A stretch of 6,393 bases of DNA from Rhodospirillales bacterium (GTDB taxonomy: Bacteria; Pseudomonadota; Alphaproteobacteria; Rhodospirillales; Defluviicoccaceae): the NCBI GenBank assembly GCA_030622775.1, contig JAUXFS010000114.1, forward strand, positions 1 through 6,393. The letters are read 5' to 3'. The notes beneath the pieces were generated by a model. It had not been told where the DNA came from and made no database searches. It worked only from the letters and a program-made list of their open reading frames with translations. The position numbers and the translations under genes are program-made. Below, in pieces: positions 1 through 6,389 of the stretch. The first letter of the stretch is position 1, and every line of letters starts with the position of its first letter.

Positions 1-186
1 GATCCTTGACGTTCATAGCCGCCGTCTGTTGCCCGACCGGATCGAGGCGCGTGACCGGCCGCACGGAGAAAGAAATGAAAACACGCCACGCCCCGCGAAA
101 TCGATCATAGGGCGATCGAACGTGTTTTTGAAGGCACGACCACATCCAAATGGGTCATGTTGGTCGCGCCGGCCGTGCGCGTCCGC
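1..186. other. Intergenic region downstream of the kinase gene; no supported gene
   Basis: No convincing coding region is visible. An open frame from a TTG at 29 running into the kinase gene has no ribosome site and a low-complexity Arg/Pro/Ser-rich product, so it is not called. Two small inverted repeats lie where a kinase-gene terminator would be expected on the minus strand: a 5-bp all-GC stem (165-169 with 177-181) and a 6-bp stem TCGATC/GATCGA (101-106 with 114-119, 7-base loop). The second is followed on the minus strand by only three T residues, so neither is a convincing intrinsic terminator. At the extreme left edge a minus-strand ATG (16-14) is followed by codons for Asn-Val-Lys-Asp. 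It could be the first codons of another minus-strand gene, but there is no clear Shine-Dalgarno and too little sequence to judge. Confidence 0.5.
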
Positions 187-2217
187 TCAAGCGACGGCGG
201 TGTCCCGTCTCAGAGCGTTGACGAGTTGATCCTGATCGAATGGCTTGCGCAGGACCGGAAACGGGCAGGTGTCCACATCGCGCATCCGGTCGCGTCCGGC
301 GTAGCCGGTCATCAGGATGATCTTGAGCTTCGGCTTCATCGCCCTGGCCTGCTCTCCCAGGTCGATCCCGGTCATCGCCCCCGGCATGACGATGTCGGAG
401 ACCAGCACCGTGAAGTCCGGGACGTTGTCGAGCAGCTCGAGCGCCTCGTCGGCGTCGGCGGCTTCGACCAGGCGGTAGCCCAGTTCGGTCAGTTGACGGC
501 GGACGACCGCGCGCACCTGTTCGTTGTCTTCGACGAGCAAAAGCAGATCGTCCTCCGCCGCCCGGAAGCGGCCGGACCGGCCCGAGGCGTCGCCCGGCAC
601 GTCGGCTTCGCGCGCCCGCGGCAGCACGATGACGACCTTCGTCCCGTGGCCGGGCTCGCTCTCGATACGGATCGCACCGTGCGACTGCTTGACGAAGCCG
701 TAGACCATGCTCAACCCCAGGCCGCTTCCGCCCTCCCCCTGCTTGGTGGTGAAGAACGGCTCGAACACCCGCGCCCGGGTCGCCGCATCCATGCCGGCGC
801 CGGTGTCCCGGACGCTGATCCGAACATACTCTCCGGGGGCGATATCGTCCTCGGACGCGGAGTCCTCGGGCACGGTGAGAAACGTCGTCTCGAAGGCGAG
901 CCGGCCGCCCTTCGGCATCGCGTCGCGGGCGTTGATCGCCAGGTTCAGCAAGGCGTTCTCCAACTGGTGCGGATCGACCAGCGCCGAGTACGGCTGGCCG
1001 CCGGTGGCGGTGACGATCTCGATGTCGCTGGGAAGGGACCGCCGAAACAGCCGCACCATGCCAGCGACCAGATCCTCGACGTCCACCGGCCGACGCGACA
1101 GCGGCTGGCGGCGGGCGAAGCTGAGCAGCCGGTCGGTGAGCCTCGCTCCCTTGCGCGCCGCCTCGATCGCCGGGTCGAGAAACTCGGAGCGGTCGTCCGG
1201 ATCCTCGCATCGGTCCCGCAACGGGATCAGGTTTCCGAGAACGACCGTCAGCAGGTTGTTGAAGTCATGGGCGATCCCGCTCGAAAGCTGACCGATCGCC
1301 TCCATCTTCTCGGCCTGCAGGATCGCCGCCTCCGCCTTCTTCTGGCGGGTGATGTCGAGCGACAGGATGAAGAAGCCGGCGACCTCGTCGCGCTCGTTGT
1401 TCTCGGGGATCAGGTTGGTGCGGACGGTGGCCGACCGCCCCCGCGCCAGAATGGTTTCGTATTCGAACGAGACACTCTCGCCGCCAAGCACCCGGTCGAT
1501 GTACGCCTGGAGCTCGCCGAGGGTTCTTTCGCCCACCACCTCGGTCGCCGGCCGGCCGATGCAATCCTCCTTGCGGCGTCCGAATGCCGCCGCGAAGCGC
1601 CTGTTGGCGAACCGGCACCGCACGTCCTTGTCCCAGTAGGCAATGCCGGCGGGCACCCGGTCGATGATCAGTTGAAGCCGTGATTCGCTGATGCTGAGGG
1701 CCTCGGCGATGTCCTTCTGCTTGGCGATGGCGTCGAGAAGCTGGTCGTGGGCGGCGTGAAGATCGGCGGTGCGCTCGCGGACCCGCCGCTCGAGCTCCTC
1801 GTTCTGTTCGCGAATCAGACGCTCGTACTTCCGCTGTTCGGTCACGTCGGTATAGACGGTGACGAAGCCGCCTTCCGGCAGCGGCTCGCCGCGAATCGCC
1901 AGAATTTCCCCGGTCGGGCGGGTGCGCTCGAAGAAATGGGGGACGAACATTTCCGCCTCGGCGACCCGGGTGGCGACCTGTTCGTCGAGATCGCCGGGCC
2001 CGTACTCGCCGCGCTCGGCGTTGTATCGGATCAGCGACGAGAACGGGGCGCCGCGGAAGCCGATCCAGTCGGGAAAGTCCAGGAGTTCCAGAAATTTTCG
2101 GTTCCAGCCGACAAGTCGCAAACGGCGGTCGAAAACCGAGAATCCCTGGTTGATGTGATCCAATCCGGCCTGGAGCAGGGCATAGGAATCCGCGTCGCTT
2201 GAAACCTCAGGCCTCAT
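187..2217 (-). CDS. Soluble PAS-PAS hybrid sensor histidine kinase with C-terminal receiver domain
   Basis: This 676-residue cytoplasmic signalling kinase should autophosphorylate on His and pass the phosphate to its own receiver Asp. Domains in order: a PAS domain of the PAS_7 kind (about 12-125), a charged helical linker likely to form a coiled coil (about 126-178), a second PAS domain (about 178-290), a HisKA dimerisation helix with H-box IAHDFNNLL (His317), a HATPase_c domain (about 415-533), and a receiver (about 557-672). The ATPase domain shows the N-box (Asn425, Asn429), DTGAGMD at 471-477, the FEPFFTTK F-box (485-492) and GSGLGLS (497-503). The receiver shows acidic Glu563/Asp564, phospho-acceptor Asp608, Thr637 and Lys658. 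All catalytic residues are present. There is no membrane segment or signal peptide, so the stimulus is probably intracellular; no Cys or His pattern in the PAS domains identifies a cofactor. The HDFNN H-box places it in the HPK4 class. The ATG at 2217 is supported by GGAG (2225-2228) seven bases upstream. No response regulator or HPt protein lies in the window, so it is an orphan kinase with unknown output. Confidence 0.95.
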   Translation of the reverse strand: MRPEVSSDADSYALLQAGLDHINQGFSVFDRRLRLVGWNRKFLELLDFPDWIGFRGAPFSSLIRYNAERGEYGPGDLDEQVATRVAEAEMFVPHFFERTRPTGEILAIRGEPLPEGGFVTVYTDVTEQRKYERLIREQNEELERRVRERTADLHAAHDQLLDAIAKQKDIAEALSISESRLQLIIDRVPAGIAYWDKDVRCRFANRRFAAAFGRRKEDCIGRPATEVVGERTLGELQAYIDRVLGGESVSFEYETILARGRSATVRTNLIPENNERDEVAGFFILSLDITRQKKAEAAILQAEKMEAIGQLSSGIAHDFNNLLTVVLGNLIPLRDRCEDPDDRSEFLDPAIEAARKGARLTDRLLSFARRQPLSRRPVDVEDLVAGMVRLFRRSLPSDIEIVTATGGQPYSALVDPHQLENALLNLAINARDAMPKGGRLAFETTFLTVPEDSASEDDIAPGEYVRISVRDTGAGMDAATRARVFEPFFTTKQGEGGSGLGLSMVYGFVKQSHGAIRIESEPGHGTKVVIVLPRAREADVPGDASGRSGRFRAAEDDLLLLVEDNEQVRAVVRRQLTELGYRLVEAADADEALELLDNVPDFTVLVSDIVMPGAMTGIDLGEQARAMKPKLKIILMTGYAGRDRMRDVDTCPFPVLRKPFDQDQLVNALRRDTAVA

Positions 2218-2253
2218 CTCTTATCTCCAAGCACGCAGTCGAAGCGGCATGCG

Positions 2254-2284
2254 ATGATACTTCACCCGGCTGTTTCTCCGTCAA
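2254..2284 (-). promoter_or_regulatory. Possible promoter of the histidine kinase gene
   Basis: Read on the minus strand, TTGACG (2284-2279) resembles a -35 box and TATCAT (2259-2254) a -10 box. The 19-base spacer is longer than the usual 17. The position fits: transcription would begin roughly 30 bases upstream of the kinase ATG. The match is by eye only and the long spacer lowers confidence. Confidence 0.3.
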
Positions 2285-2341
2285 CTGAACCATAAGAAAC
2301 GGCATTGCATTTTTCAAAGGAAAACCAAGGAAGCGGCGGCG

Positions 2342-2392
2342 TGTTACAATTCGTTACATTTGCTAAATAGTTTAGAAACCGATATCTCTAAA
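2342..2392. promoter_or_regulatory. AT-rich repeat cluster between the divergent kinase and synthetase genes
   Basis: This stretch stands out as AT-rich in otherwise GC-rich DNA. It contains GTTACA twice (2343-2348 and 2353-2358) with starts exactly 10 bp apart, about one helical turn. Next to it is a perfect palindrome CTAAA-TAG-TTTAG (2363-2375), and a further inverted pair TTTAGA (2371-2376) and TCTAAA (2387-2392). The arrangement looks like binding sites for a regulator or for RNA polymerase serving the synthetase gene, the kinase gene or both. I could not pair a good -35 and -10 for the plus strand: TACAAT at 2345-2350 is a possible -10 but has no -35 at the right distance. I do not recognise the motif as the site of a named regulator. 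Confidence 0.4.
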
Positions 2393-2493
2393 TCTGCCGC
2401 CGTGTCCGCGGCCTCAAAATCAAAAAACCTGCAAGGATGACGAAGAAATCTTCCTTAGCAATGCATCCGGCGCCACCGAAAACCCCGAAGGAT

Positions 2494-2498
2494 GGAGG
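2494..2498 (+). promoter_or_regulatory. Shine-Dalgarno that sets the acyl-CoA synthetase start
   Basis: GGAGG lies seven bases before the ATG at 2506. The frame stays open upstream to an ATG at 2437, with another ATG at 2461, but neither has a comparable site: AAGG directly abuts the 2437 ATG with no spacing. The 23 extra residues of the longer form are Lys/Pro-rich and look like non-coding sequence read through. The protein is therefore taken to begin at 2506. Confidence 0.8.
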
Positions 2499-2505
2499 AA
2501 AGGGT

Positions 2506-4203
2506 ATGACCCCCACTGAAAAATTTCTGCAGGCGCGCGACTTTCTCGTTGCCCATCGCGAAGACTATCAGGCGGCCTGTGACGGCTTTCGGTGGCCCGA
2601 GCTCGAGCGGTTCAACTGGGCGCTCGACCACTTCGACGTCCAAGCCAAGGGAAACGGCAACCTCGCGCTTTGGGTGGTCGACGAGGGCGGCGGCGAAACC
2701 AGGCTGACCTATGCCGAAATGTCCGAGCGATCCAACCGCGCCGCCAACTTCCTGCGCGGCCTCGGGGTCGAGCGCGGCGATCGTATCTTGCTGATGCTCG
2801 GCAACGTCCCGCCGTTGTGGGAGGTCATGCTGGCGGCCATCAAGCTCGGTGCGGTGATCATTCCGGCGACCACTCTTCTCGCTCGTGACGACCTCCTCGA
2901 CCGTTTCGACCGGGGCGCCGTCCGTCACGTGGTCGCGGCCGCCCGGGAAACCGGGAAGTTCGCCGATATCCCCGGCGATTACACGCGCATCTCGGTGGGC
3001 GGGACGGCGGCGGGGTGGACCGACTACGAGGAAGCCTACCGGGCTTCGGCCGCGTTCGCGCCCGATGGGCCGACGCTCGCCACCGACCCGCTGCTGCTCT
3101 ATTTCACCTCCGGAACCACCGCGAAACCGAAGCTGGTCGAGCACAGCCACCAGAGCTATCCGGTTGGTCATCTGTCGACCATGTATTGGATCGGGCTGAA
3201 GGAGGGCGACATCCATCTCAACATCAGTTCGCCGGGCTGGGCGAAGCATGCGTGGAGCAACTTCTTCGCCCCGTGGAACGCCGGCGCAACGGTGTTTCTC
3301 TACAACTACGAACGCTTCGACGCCAAGGCGATGCTCAAGACCATCGCCCGTTGCGAAGTCACCACCCTGTGCGCGCCGCCGACCGTATGGCGGATGCTGA
3401 TCCAGGAGAACCTGGCCGAGCATCCGGTGAAGCTCCGCGAAGTCATCGGCGCCGGCGAGCCCCTCAACCCCGAGATCATCGAGCAGGTCGAGAAAGGCTG
3501 GGGCCTGACGCTCCGCGACGGCTTCGGCCAGACCGAGTCCACCGCCCAGATCGGCAACTCGCCCGGCCAGAGGCTGAAGCTCGGCTCGATGGGCCGTCCG
3601 CTACCCGGTTTCCAGGTGGTGCTCCTCGCCGTCGACGACCAAGAAGCCGACGAGGGCGAGATCAGCCTTCGTCTCGACCCGCGGCCGGTTGGCCTGATGG
3701 TCGGTTACAAGGACGACCCGGAGAAAAACGCGCAAGTCATGGCCGGCGGTTACTATCGCACCGGCGATGTCGCCTCGCGCGACGCCGATGGCTATATCAC
3801 CTACGTCGGCCGCGCCGACGATGTGTTCAAGGCCTCCGATTACCGGATCAGCCCGTTCGAGCTCGAGAGCGTTCTGATCGAGCACGCCGCCGTCGCCGAG
3901 GCCGCGGTGGTGCCGAGCCCGGACCCGGTGCGTCTCGCCGTCCCCAAGGCCGTCGTTTCCCTGGTCGCCGGTTCCACGCCGGATGCCAAGCTCGCCGAGG
4001 ATATTCTCCGCTTCACCCGGGAAAAACTGGCGCCGTACAAGCGGATCCGGCGCATCGAGTTCGCCGAGTTGCCGAAGACCATCTCCGGCAAGATCCGCCG
4101 GGTCGAACTGCGCAAGCACGAGGGCGAGATGCGCGCCAAGGATCGGCGCGGCGAGATGGAGTTCTGGGAGGAGGACTTCCCGGAGCTGAAAACCACCGCC
4201 TGA
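2506..4203 (+). CDS. AMP-forming acyl-CoA synthetase (ANL superfamily, ACSM-like)
   Basis: This 565-residue cytoplasmic enzyme should activate a carboxylic acid with ATP to an acyl-AMP and then form the acyl-CoA thioester. The acid is unknown. The overall sequence resembles medium-chain/ACSM-like synthetases (COG0365 type) more than long-chain FadD, but this is a family impression. Motifs in order: phosphate loop YFTSGTTAKPK (199-209, with Ala206 where Gly is usual), DGFGQTES (338-345), YRTGD with ribose-binding Asp421 (417-421), hinge GRADD (435-439), A8 region ASDYRISPFELE (443-454), and the C-terminal PKTISGK with adenylation Lys529. Length is normal and all adenylation residues are present. 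One oddity is Asp445 in the A8 motif, where the family normally has Gly next to the CoA channel. The start at 2506 has a strong Shine-Dalgarno; a 2437 start would add 23 residues. The gene stands alone: the kinase gene diverges from it and a tRNA gene converges on it, with no terminator hairpin before the tRNA. No beta-oxidation or other acyl-CoA gene is adjacent to suggest the substrate. Confidence 0.93.
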   Translation: MTPTEKFLQARDFLVAHREDYQAACDGFRWPELERFNWALDHFDVQAKGNGNLALWVVDEGGGETRLTYAEMSERSNRAANFLRGLGVERGDRILLMLGNVPPLWEVMLAAIKLGAVIIPATTLLARDDLLDRFDRGAVRHVVAAARETGKFADIPGDYTRISVGGTAAGWTDYEEAYRASAAFAPDGPTLATDPLLLYFTSGTTAKPKLVEHSHQSYPVGHLSTMYWIGLKEGDIHLNISSPGWAKHAWSNFFAPWNAGATVFLYNYERFDAKAMLKTIARCEVTTLCAPPTVWRMLIQENLAEHPVKLREVIGAGEPLNPEIIEQVEKGWGLTLRDGFGQTESTAQIGNSPGQRLKLGSMGRPLPGFQVVLLAVDDQEADEGEISLRLDPRPVGLMVGYKDDPEKNAQVMAGGYYRTGDVASRDADGYITYVGRADDVFKASDYRISPFELESVLIEHAAVAEAAVVPSPDPVRLAVPKAVVSLVAGSTPDAKLAEDILRFTREKLAPYKRIRRIEFAELPKTISGKIRRVELRKHEGEMRAKDRRGEMEFWEEDFPELKTTA

Positions 4204-4213
4204 CCTTGACTTG

Positions 4214-4290
4214 TGGTGCGCCCGGCAGGATTCGAACCTGCGACCCCAGGATTAGGAATCCTGTGCTCTATCCTACTGAGCTACGGGCGC
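4214..4290 (-). tRNA. tRNA-Arg, anticodon CCT
   Basis: The minus strand folds into a complete 77-base tRNA including an encoded CCA end. The acceptor stem is GCGCCCG paired with CGGGCGC, followed by discriminator A and CCA. The D-arm has AGCTCAGT...GGATAGAGC. The anticodon stem is CAGGA/TCCTG around the loop TTCCTAA, giving anticodon CCT. The T-arm is GCAGG-TTCGAAT-CCTGC. It reads the Arg codon AGG, which is uncommon in GC-rich genomes; the neighbouring synthetase uses it at Arg66 and Arg356. The mature 3' end lies 10 bases from the stop codon of the convergent synthetase gene. There is no clear hairpin-plus-T-run terminator just beyond the CCA. Confidence 0.97.
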
Positions 4291-4308
4291 TTGGGGTGGT
4301 CGGCGGAC

Positions 4309-4339
4309 TGTATAACAAGCGGCGGCGGGTTTGCACCAA
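4309..4339 (-). promoter_or_regulatory. Probable tRNA-Arg promoter
   Basis: On the minus strand TATACA (4314-4309) is preceded by TG one base upstream, giving an extended -10 (TGTTATACA). TTGGTG (4339-4334) could serve as a -35 with a 19-base spacer. The start point would fall about a dozen bases before the tRNA 5' end. The sequence after the -10 is GC-rich (GTCCGCCG), a discriminator type associated with stringently controlled stable-RNA promoters. The element lies in the 55 bases between the peptidase stop and the tRNA. Read-through from the peptidase gene is also possible because no terminator separates them. Confidence 0.45.
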
Positions 4340-4345
4340 ATGTTG

Positions 4346-5344
4346 TCAACGGCGGGTTGGACGCGAGTCGGCTTGGAGAACGGTGAACTTCATGTCCTCG
4401 GTGGCGCCGACCAGCGCGGCGCGGACGCCGGGTTCCATCGCCGAATGGCCGGCGTCGGGGACGACCACGAACTTGGCGCCGCGCCACGCCCGGGCGAGGG
4501 CGTCGGCGGTGGCGATCGGGCAGACCATGTCGTACCGGCCCTGGACGATCACCCCGGGGATGCCGGCCAGCCGGTCGGCCCGGTCGAGCAGCGCGCCGTC
4601 GGCGACGAACACGTCGTGGGTGAAGTAGTGGGCCTCGATGCGGGCGAGGGCCAGCGCCGAGACGCCGCCGCCGCTGATCGATATCGCGGCGGCGTCGGGC
4701 CGCGGGATCAGATTGGAGCATACGGTCTCGTAGCGGCTCCACGCCACCGCGGCGGGATGGTGGACCAGCGGGTCCCGATGGTTGAGGCGGCGGGAGTAGC
4801 CGGCCAGCAGGTCGTCGCGTTCGCGCTCCGGCAGAAACTCGCGGAACGCGCGCCATGCCTCCGGAAAGAACGTGCCCATGCCGTGGAGGAACCAGTCGAC
4901 CTCGCGGCGGGTGCCGAGGAAGATGCCGCGGAGGATCAGGCCGGTGCATCGTTCGGGACGGCGGATGGCGTAGGCGAGGGCGAGGGTCGATCCCCAGGAG
5001 CCGCCGAACAGCATCCACCGCTCGACGGCCAGGTGGCGGCGCAGCCTTTCCATGTCGTCGAGGAGATGGTCGGTGGAGTTGTCGACGATGTCGGCATGGG
5101 GTTTGGAACGGCCGCAGCCGCGCTGGTCGAAGACGATGATCCGGTAGTGACGGGGATCGAAAAACCGCCGGTGCGCGGCGGCGGCCCCGGCGCCCGGCCC
5201 GCCGTGGAGGAACACCACGGGCGCCCCCTCGGGGTTGCCCGACTGCTCCCAGTACATGGTGTGCCGCGGGTCGAGAGCCAGTGTTCCCCGTTCGTAGGGC
5301 TCGATCTCGGGGAACAGATCGTTGCGGGAATATTGGACGTCCAT
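4346..5344 (-). CDS. pip: Proline iminopeptidase (alpha/beta hydrolase, peptidase family S33)
   Basis: This 332-residue cytoplasmic enzyme should remove N-terminal proline from peptides. The alpha/beta-hydrolase fold shows the oxyanion-region motif HGGPG (47-51), the strand-turn FDQRGCGRS (72-80), and the nucleophile elbow GGSWGS with Ser116. The acid is Asp272 in GRYDMVCP and the base is His300 in DAGHSAMEP. Glu237 in ARIEAHYF sits where Serratia Pip uses Glu204 to hold the substrate amino group. The helical cap lies between roughly 145 and 245. Length is close to the family norm of about 310-320. The ATG at 5344 is the only plausible start near the N-terminus, since an in-frame TGA lies four codons upstream. 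There is no good Shine-Dalgarno: a GAGG lies about 15 bases upstream, too far to be ideal. There is no signal peptide. The gene diverges from the nuclease-like gene and is followed on its own strand by tRNA-Arg. Other S33 hydrolases are possible, but the full motif set favours Pip. Confidence 0.93.
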   Translation of the reverse strand: MDVQYSRNDLFPEIEPYERGTLALDPRHTMYWEQSGNPEGAPVVFLHGGPGAGAAAAHRRFFDPRHYRIIVFDQRGCGRSKPHADIVDNSTDHLLDDMERLRRHLAVERWMLFGGSWGSTLALAYAIRRPERCTGLILRGIFLGTRREVDWFLHGMGTFFPEAWRAFREFLPERERDDLLAGYSRRLNHRDPLVHHPAAVAWSRYETVCSNLIPRPDAAAISISGGGVSALALARIEAHYFTHDVFVADGALLDRADRLAGIPGVIVQGRYDMVCPIATADALARAWRGAKFVVVPDAGHSAMEPGVRAALVGATEDMKFTVLQADSRPTRR

Positions 5345-5396
5345 GACCGGATTTCAGCGCCTCGCCTGTTCGCTATCGTTACGCCACTATTCCGCC

Positions 5397-5425
5397 ATTA
5401 TAAGAACAATGAAGCGGCCGCAAAG
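5397..5425 (-). promoter_or_regulatory. Likely promoter of the proline iminopeptidase gene
   Basis: On the minus strand a perfect TATAAT occupies 5402-5397. The -35 position, 17 bases further out, reads CTTTGC (5425-5420) and matches consensus poorly. Transcription would start near 5390, leaving a leader of about 45 bases before the peptidase ATG. A perfect -10 in GC-rich DNA at the right distance from a start codon makes this the best promoter call in the window. Confidence 0.5.
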
Positions 5426-5545
5426 ATCCTTCGAGCACCTTCCCCGGTCGTTCCGAAAACTTCCGCCGGGTACCGGGGCCGCGCGGTGCGGTTTTTCGCG
5501 GTTGCCGGTGGACGCAGGGGCGGCGTTTCGCCATTGTTGCCAGCC

Positions 5546-6340
5546 ATGCACCGTGTAGCCGTCGTTCTCCTCATGCTTGCCTTTTGCCCGCTGGTGGTCT
5601 CCGCCGCCGATGTCGAGCGGGGCGAAACCGTCACCGTCGTCGAAGTCCTCGACGGCGACACGGTTGTCCTCGACCGTGAGGTCGGCCGGTCCGGCCGGGT
5701 GCGCCTGGTCGGCATCGAGGCGCCCAAGCCGCCCCTCGGCCGGTCGCTCTCCCGGCCTTGGCCGCCGGCCGACGCGGCGAAGGCGACACTGGAACAATTG
5801 ATCGCCGGCAAGCCGGTGACGCTGTTCTACGATGACGCGCGCATCGATCGCTATGGCCGGCTGCGCGCCCACCTGTATCGGGATGACGGCCTCTGGGTTC
5901 AGGGCGAGATGCTGAGGCGCGGCATGGCCCGGGTTCACACCTATTCCGACAACCACGCCCTCGCCGCCGAGATGCTGGCGCTGGAGCGCGAGGCGCGCGC
6001 CGCCCGCCGCGGCCTCTGGCGCGATCCGTTCTACGTCGTCCGAACCCCGGAACAGGCCGCCGACCACGTCGACAGCTTTCAACTGGTCGAGGGCCGGGTG
6101 CTGAACACCGCGCGGGTCAAGAGCCGCGTCTACCTGAACTACGGCGACGACTGGCGCACCGATTTCACCGTCAGCCTGTCGACCAAGCTACTGCGCGCGT
6201 TCGACAAGGCCGGTATTGCGCCCCTCGCCCTGAAGGGCAAGGTCATCCGCGTGCGCGGCTGGCTCAAGGACTACAATGGTCCGATGATCGACATCACCCA
6301 TCCCCAGCAGATCGAGATTGTCGGCGATCCCTGGCCATAG
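5546..6340 (+). CDS. Exported staphylococcal-nuclease-like (TNase/SNc fold) protein with C-terminal extension
   Basis: This 264-residue protein has a Sec-type signal peptide: hydrophobic core about 4-18 and likely cleavage after VSA at residue 20. It should therefore act in the periplasm or outside the cell. An SNase-like domain follows (about 27-160), with DGDTV (36-40), RVRLVGIEAPKPP (51-63) and DRYGR (101-105). By comparison with staphylococcal nuclease, Asp38 matches Asp21, Arg53 matches Arg35, Glu58 matches Asp40 and Arg105 matches Arg87. The position of the catalytic Glu43 is Lys61, so nuclease activity is uncertain. Residues about 178-260 form a second beta-rich segment, perhaps an OB-like fold, ending in KGKVIRVRGWLKDYNGPMID; its function is unknown to me. 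The ATG at 5546 is chosen because it directly precedes the signal peptide. The frame is open far upstream, but that part is only the antisense of the peptidase gene. No clear Shine-Dalgarno precedes the ATG; TTG codons at 5534 and 5537 are less likely alternatives. It appears to be a single-gene unit. Confidence 0.88.
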   Translation: MHRVAVVLLMLAFCPLVVSAADVERGETVTVVEVLDGDTVVLDREVGRSGRVRLVGIEAPKPPLGRSLSRPWPPADAAKATLEQLIAGKPVTLFYDDARIDRYGRLRAHLYRDDGLWVQGEMLRRGMARVHTYSDNHALAAEMLALEREARAARRGLWRDPFYVVRTPEQAADHVDSFQLVEGRVLNTARVKSRVYLNYGDDWRTDFTVSLSTKLLRAFDKAGIAPLALKGKVIRVRGWLKDYNGPMIDITHPQQIEIVGDPWP

Positions 6341-6358
6341 AGTTCGACCAAATTCCCT

Positions 6359-6389
6359 CAAGCGCCGGGCGCGGACCTCCGTCCGCTTG
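6359..6389 (+). terminator. Hairpin downstream of the nuclease-like gene, possible terminator
   Basis: GCGGAC (6371-6376) pairs perfectly with GTCCGC (6381-6386) across a CTCC loop. Flanking CAAG (6359-6362) can also pair with CTTG (6386-6389), giving an outer arm around a small GC-rich bulge; the two arms share base 6386, so they cannot both be complete. The hairpin begins some 20-30 bases after the stop codon, where a terminator would sit. No T-run follows before the window ends, so intrinsic termination is not demonstrated. Confidence 0.3.

Noticed and set aside
29..229. A small 66-codon plus-strand open frame at the left edge
   Set aside because: It starts at TTG without a ribosome site, overlaps the kinase 3' end and has a low-complexity composition.
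157..1683. A 508-codon plus-strand open frame opposite the kinase gene
   Set aside because: It is the antisense shadow of a kinase whose domains and catalytic residues are all clear. The translation shows no recognisable domain and no ribosome site supports it.
2342..2358. Possible PpsR/CrtJ-type site (TGT...ACA)
   Set aside because: The spacing between TGT and ACA is 11 bases, not the 12 of the known site, and no photosynthesis gene is nearby.
2455..3423. A 322-codon minus-strand open frame opposite the synthetase
   Set aside because: It overlaps the conserved N-terminal half of the synthetase, including its phosphate loop, and has no recognisable motif of its own.
4214..4290. tRNA-Arg as an attachment site for an integrated element
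   Set aside because: No integrase gene and no second copy of the tRNA 3' end is present in the window. Both flanks are ordinary housekeeping-type genes.
3015..4628. A 537-codon plus-strand open frame spanning the synthetase 3' half, the tRNA and part of pip
   Set aside because: It is a frame-shifted, antisense artefact. Its segment RIRTCDPRIRNPVLYPTELR is just the reverse complement of the tRNA-Arg gene translated, a well-known false protein pattern.
4331..5545. Apparent long N-terminal extension of the nuclease-like protein
   Set aside because: The frame is open upstream only because it runs antisense to pip. The signal peptide begins exactly at the 5546 ATG, so there is no real fusion.
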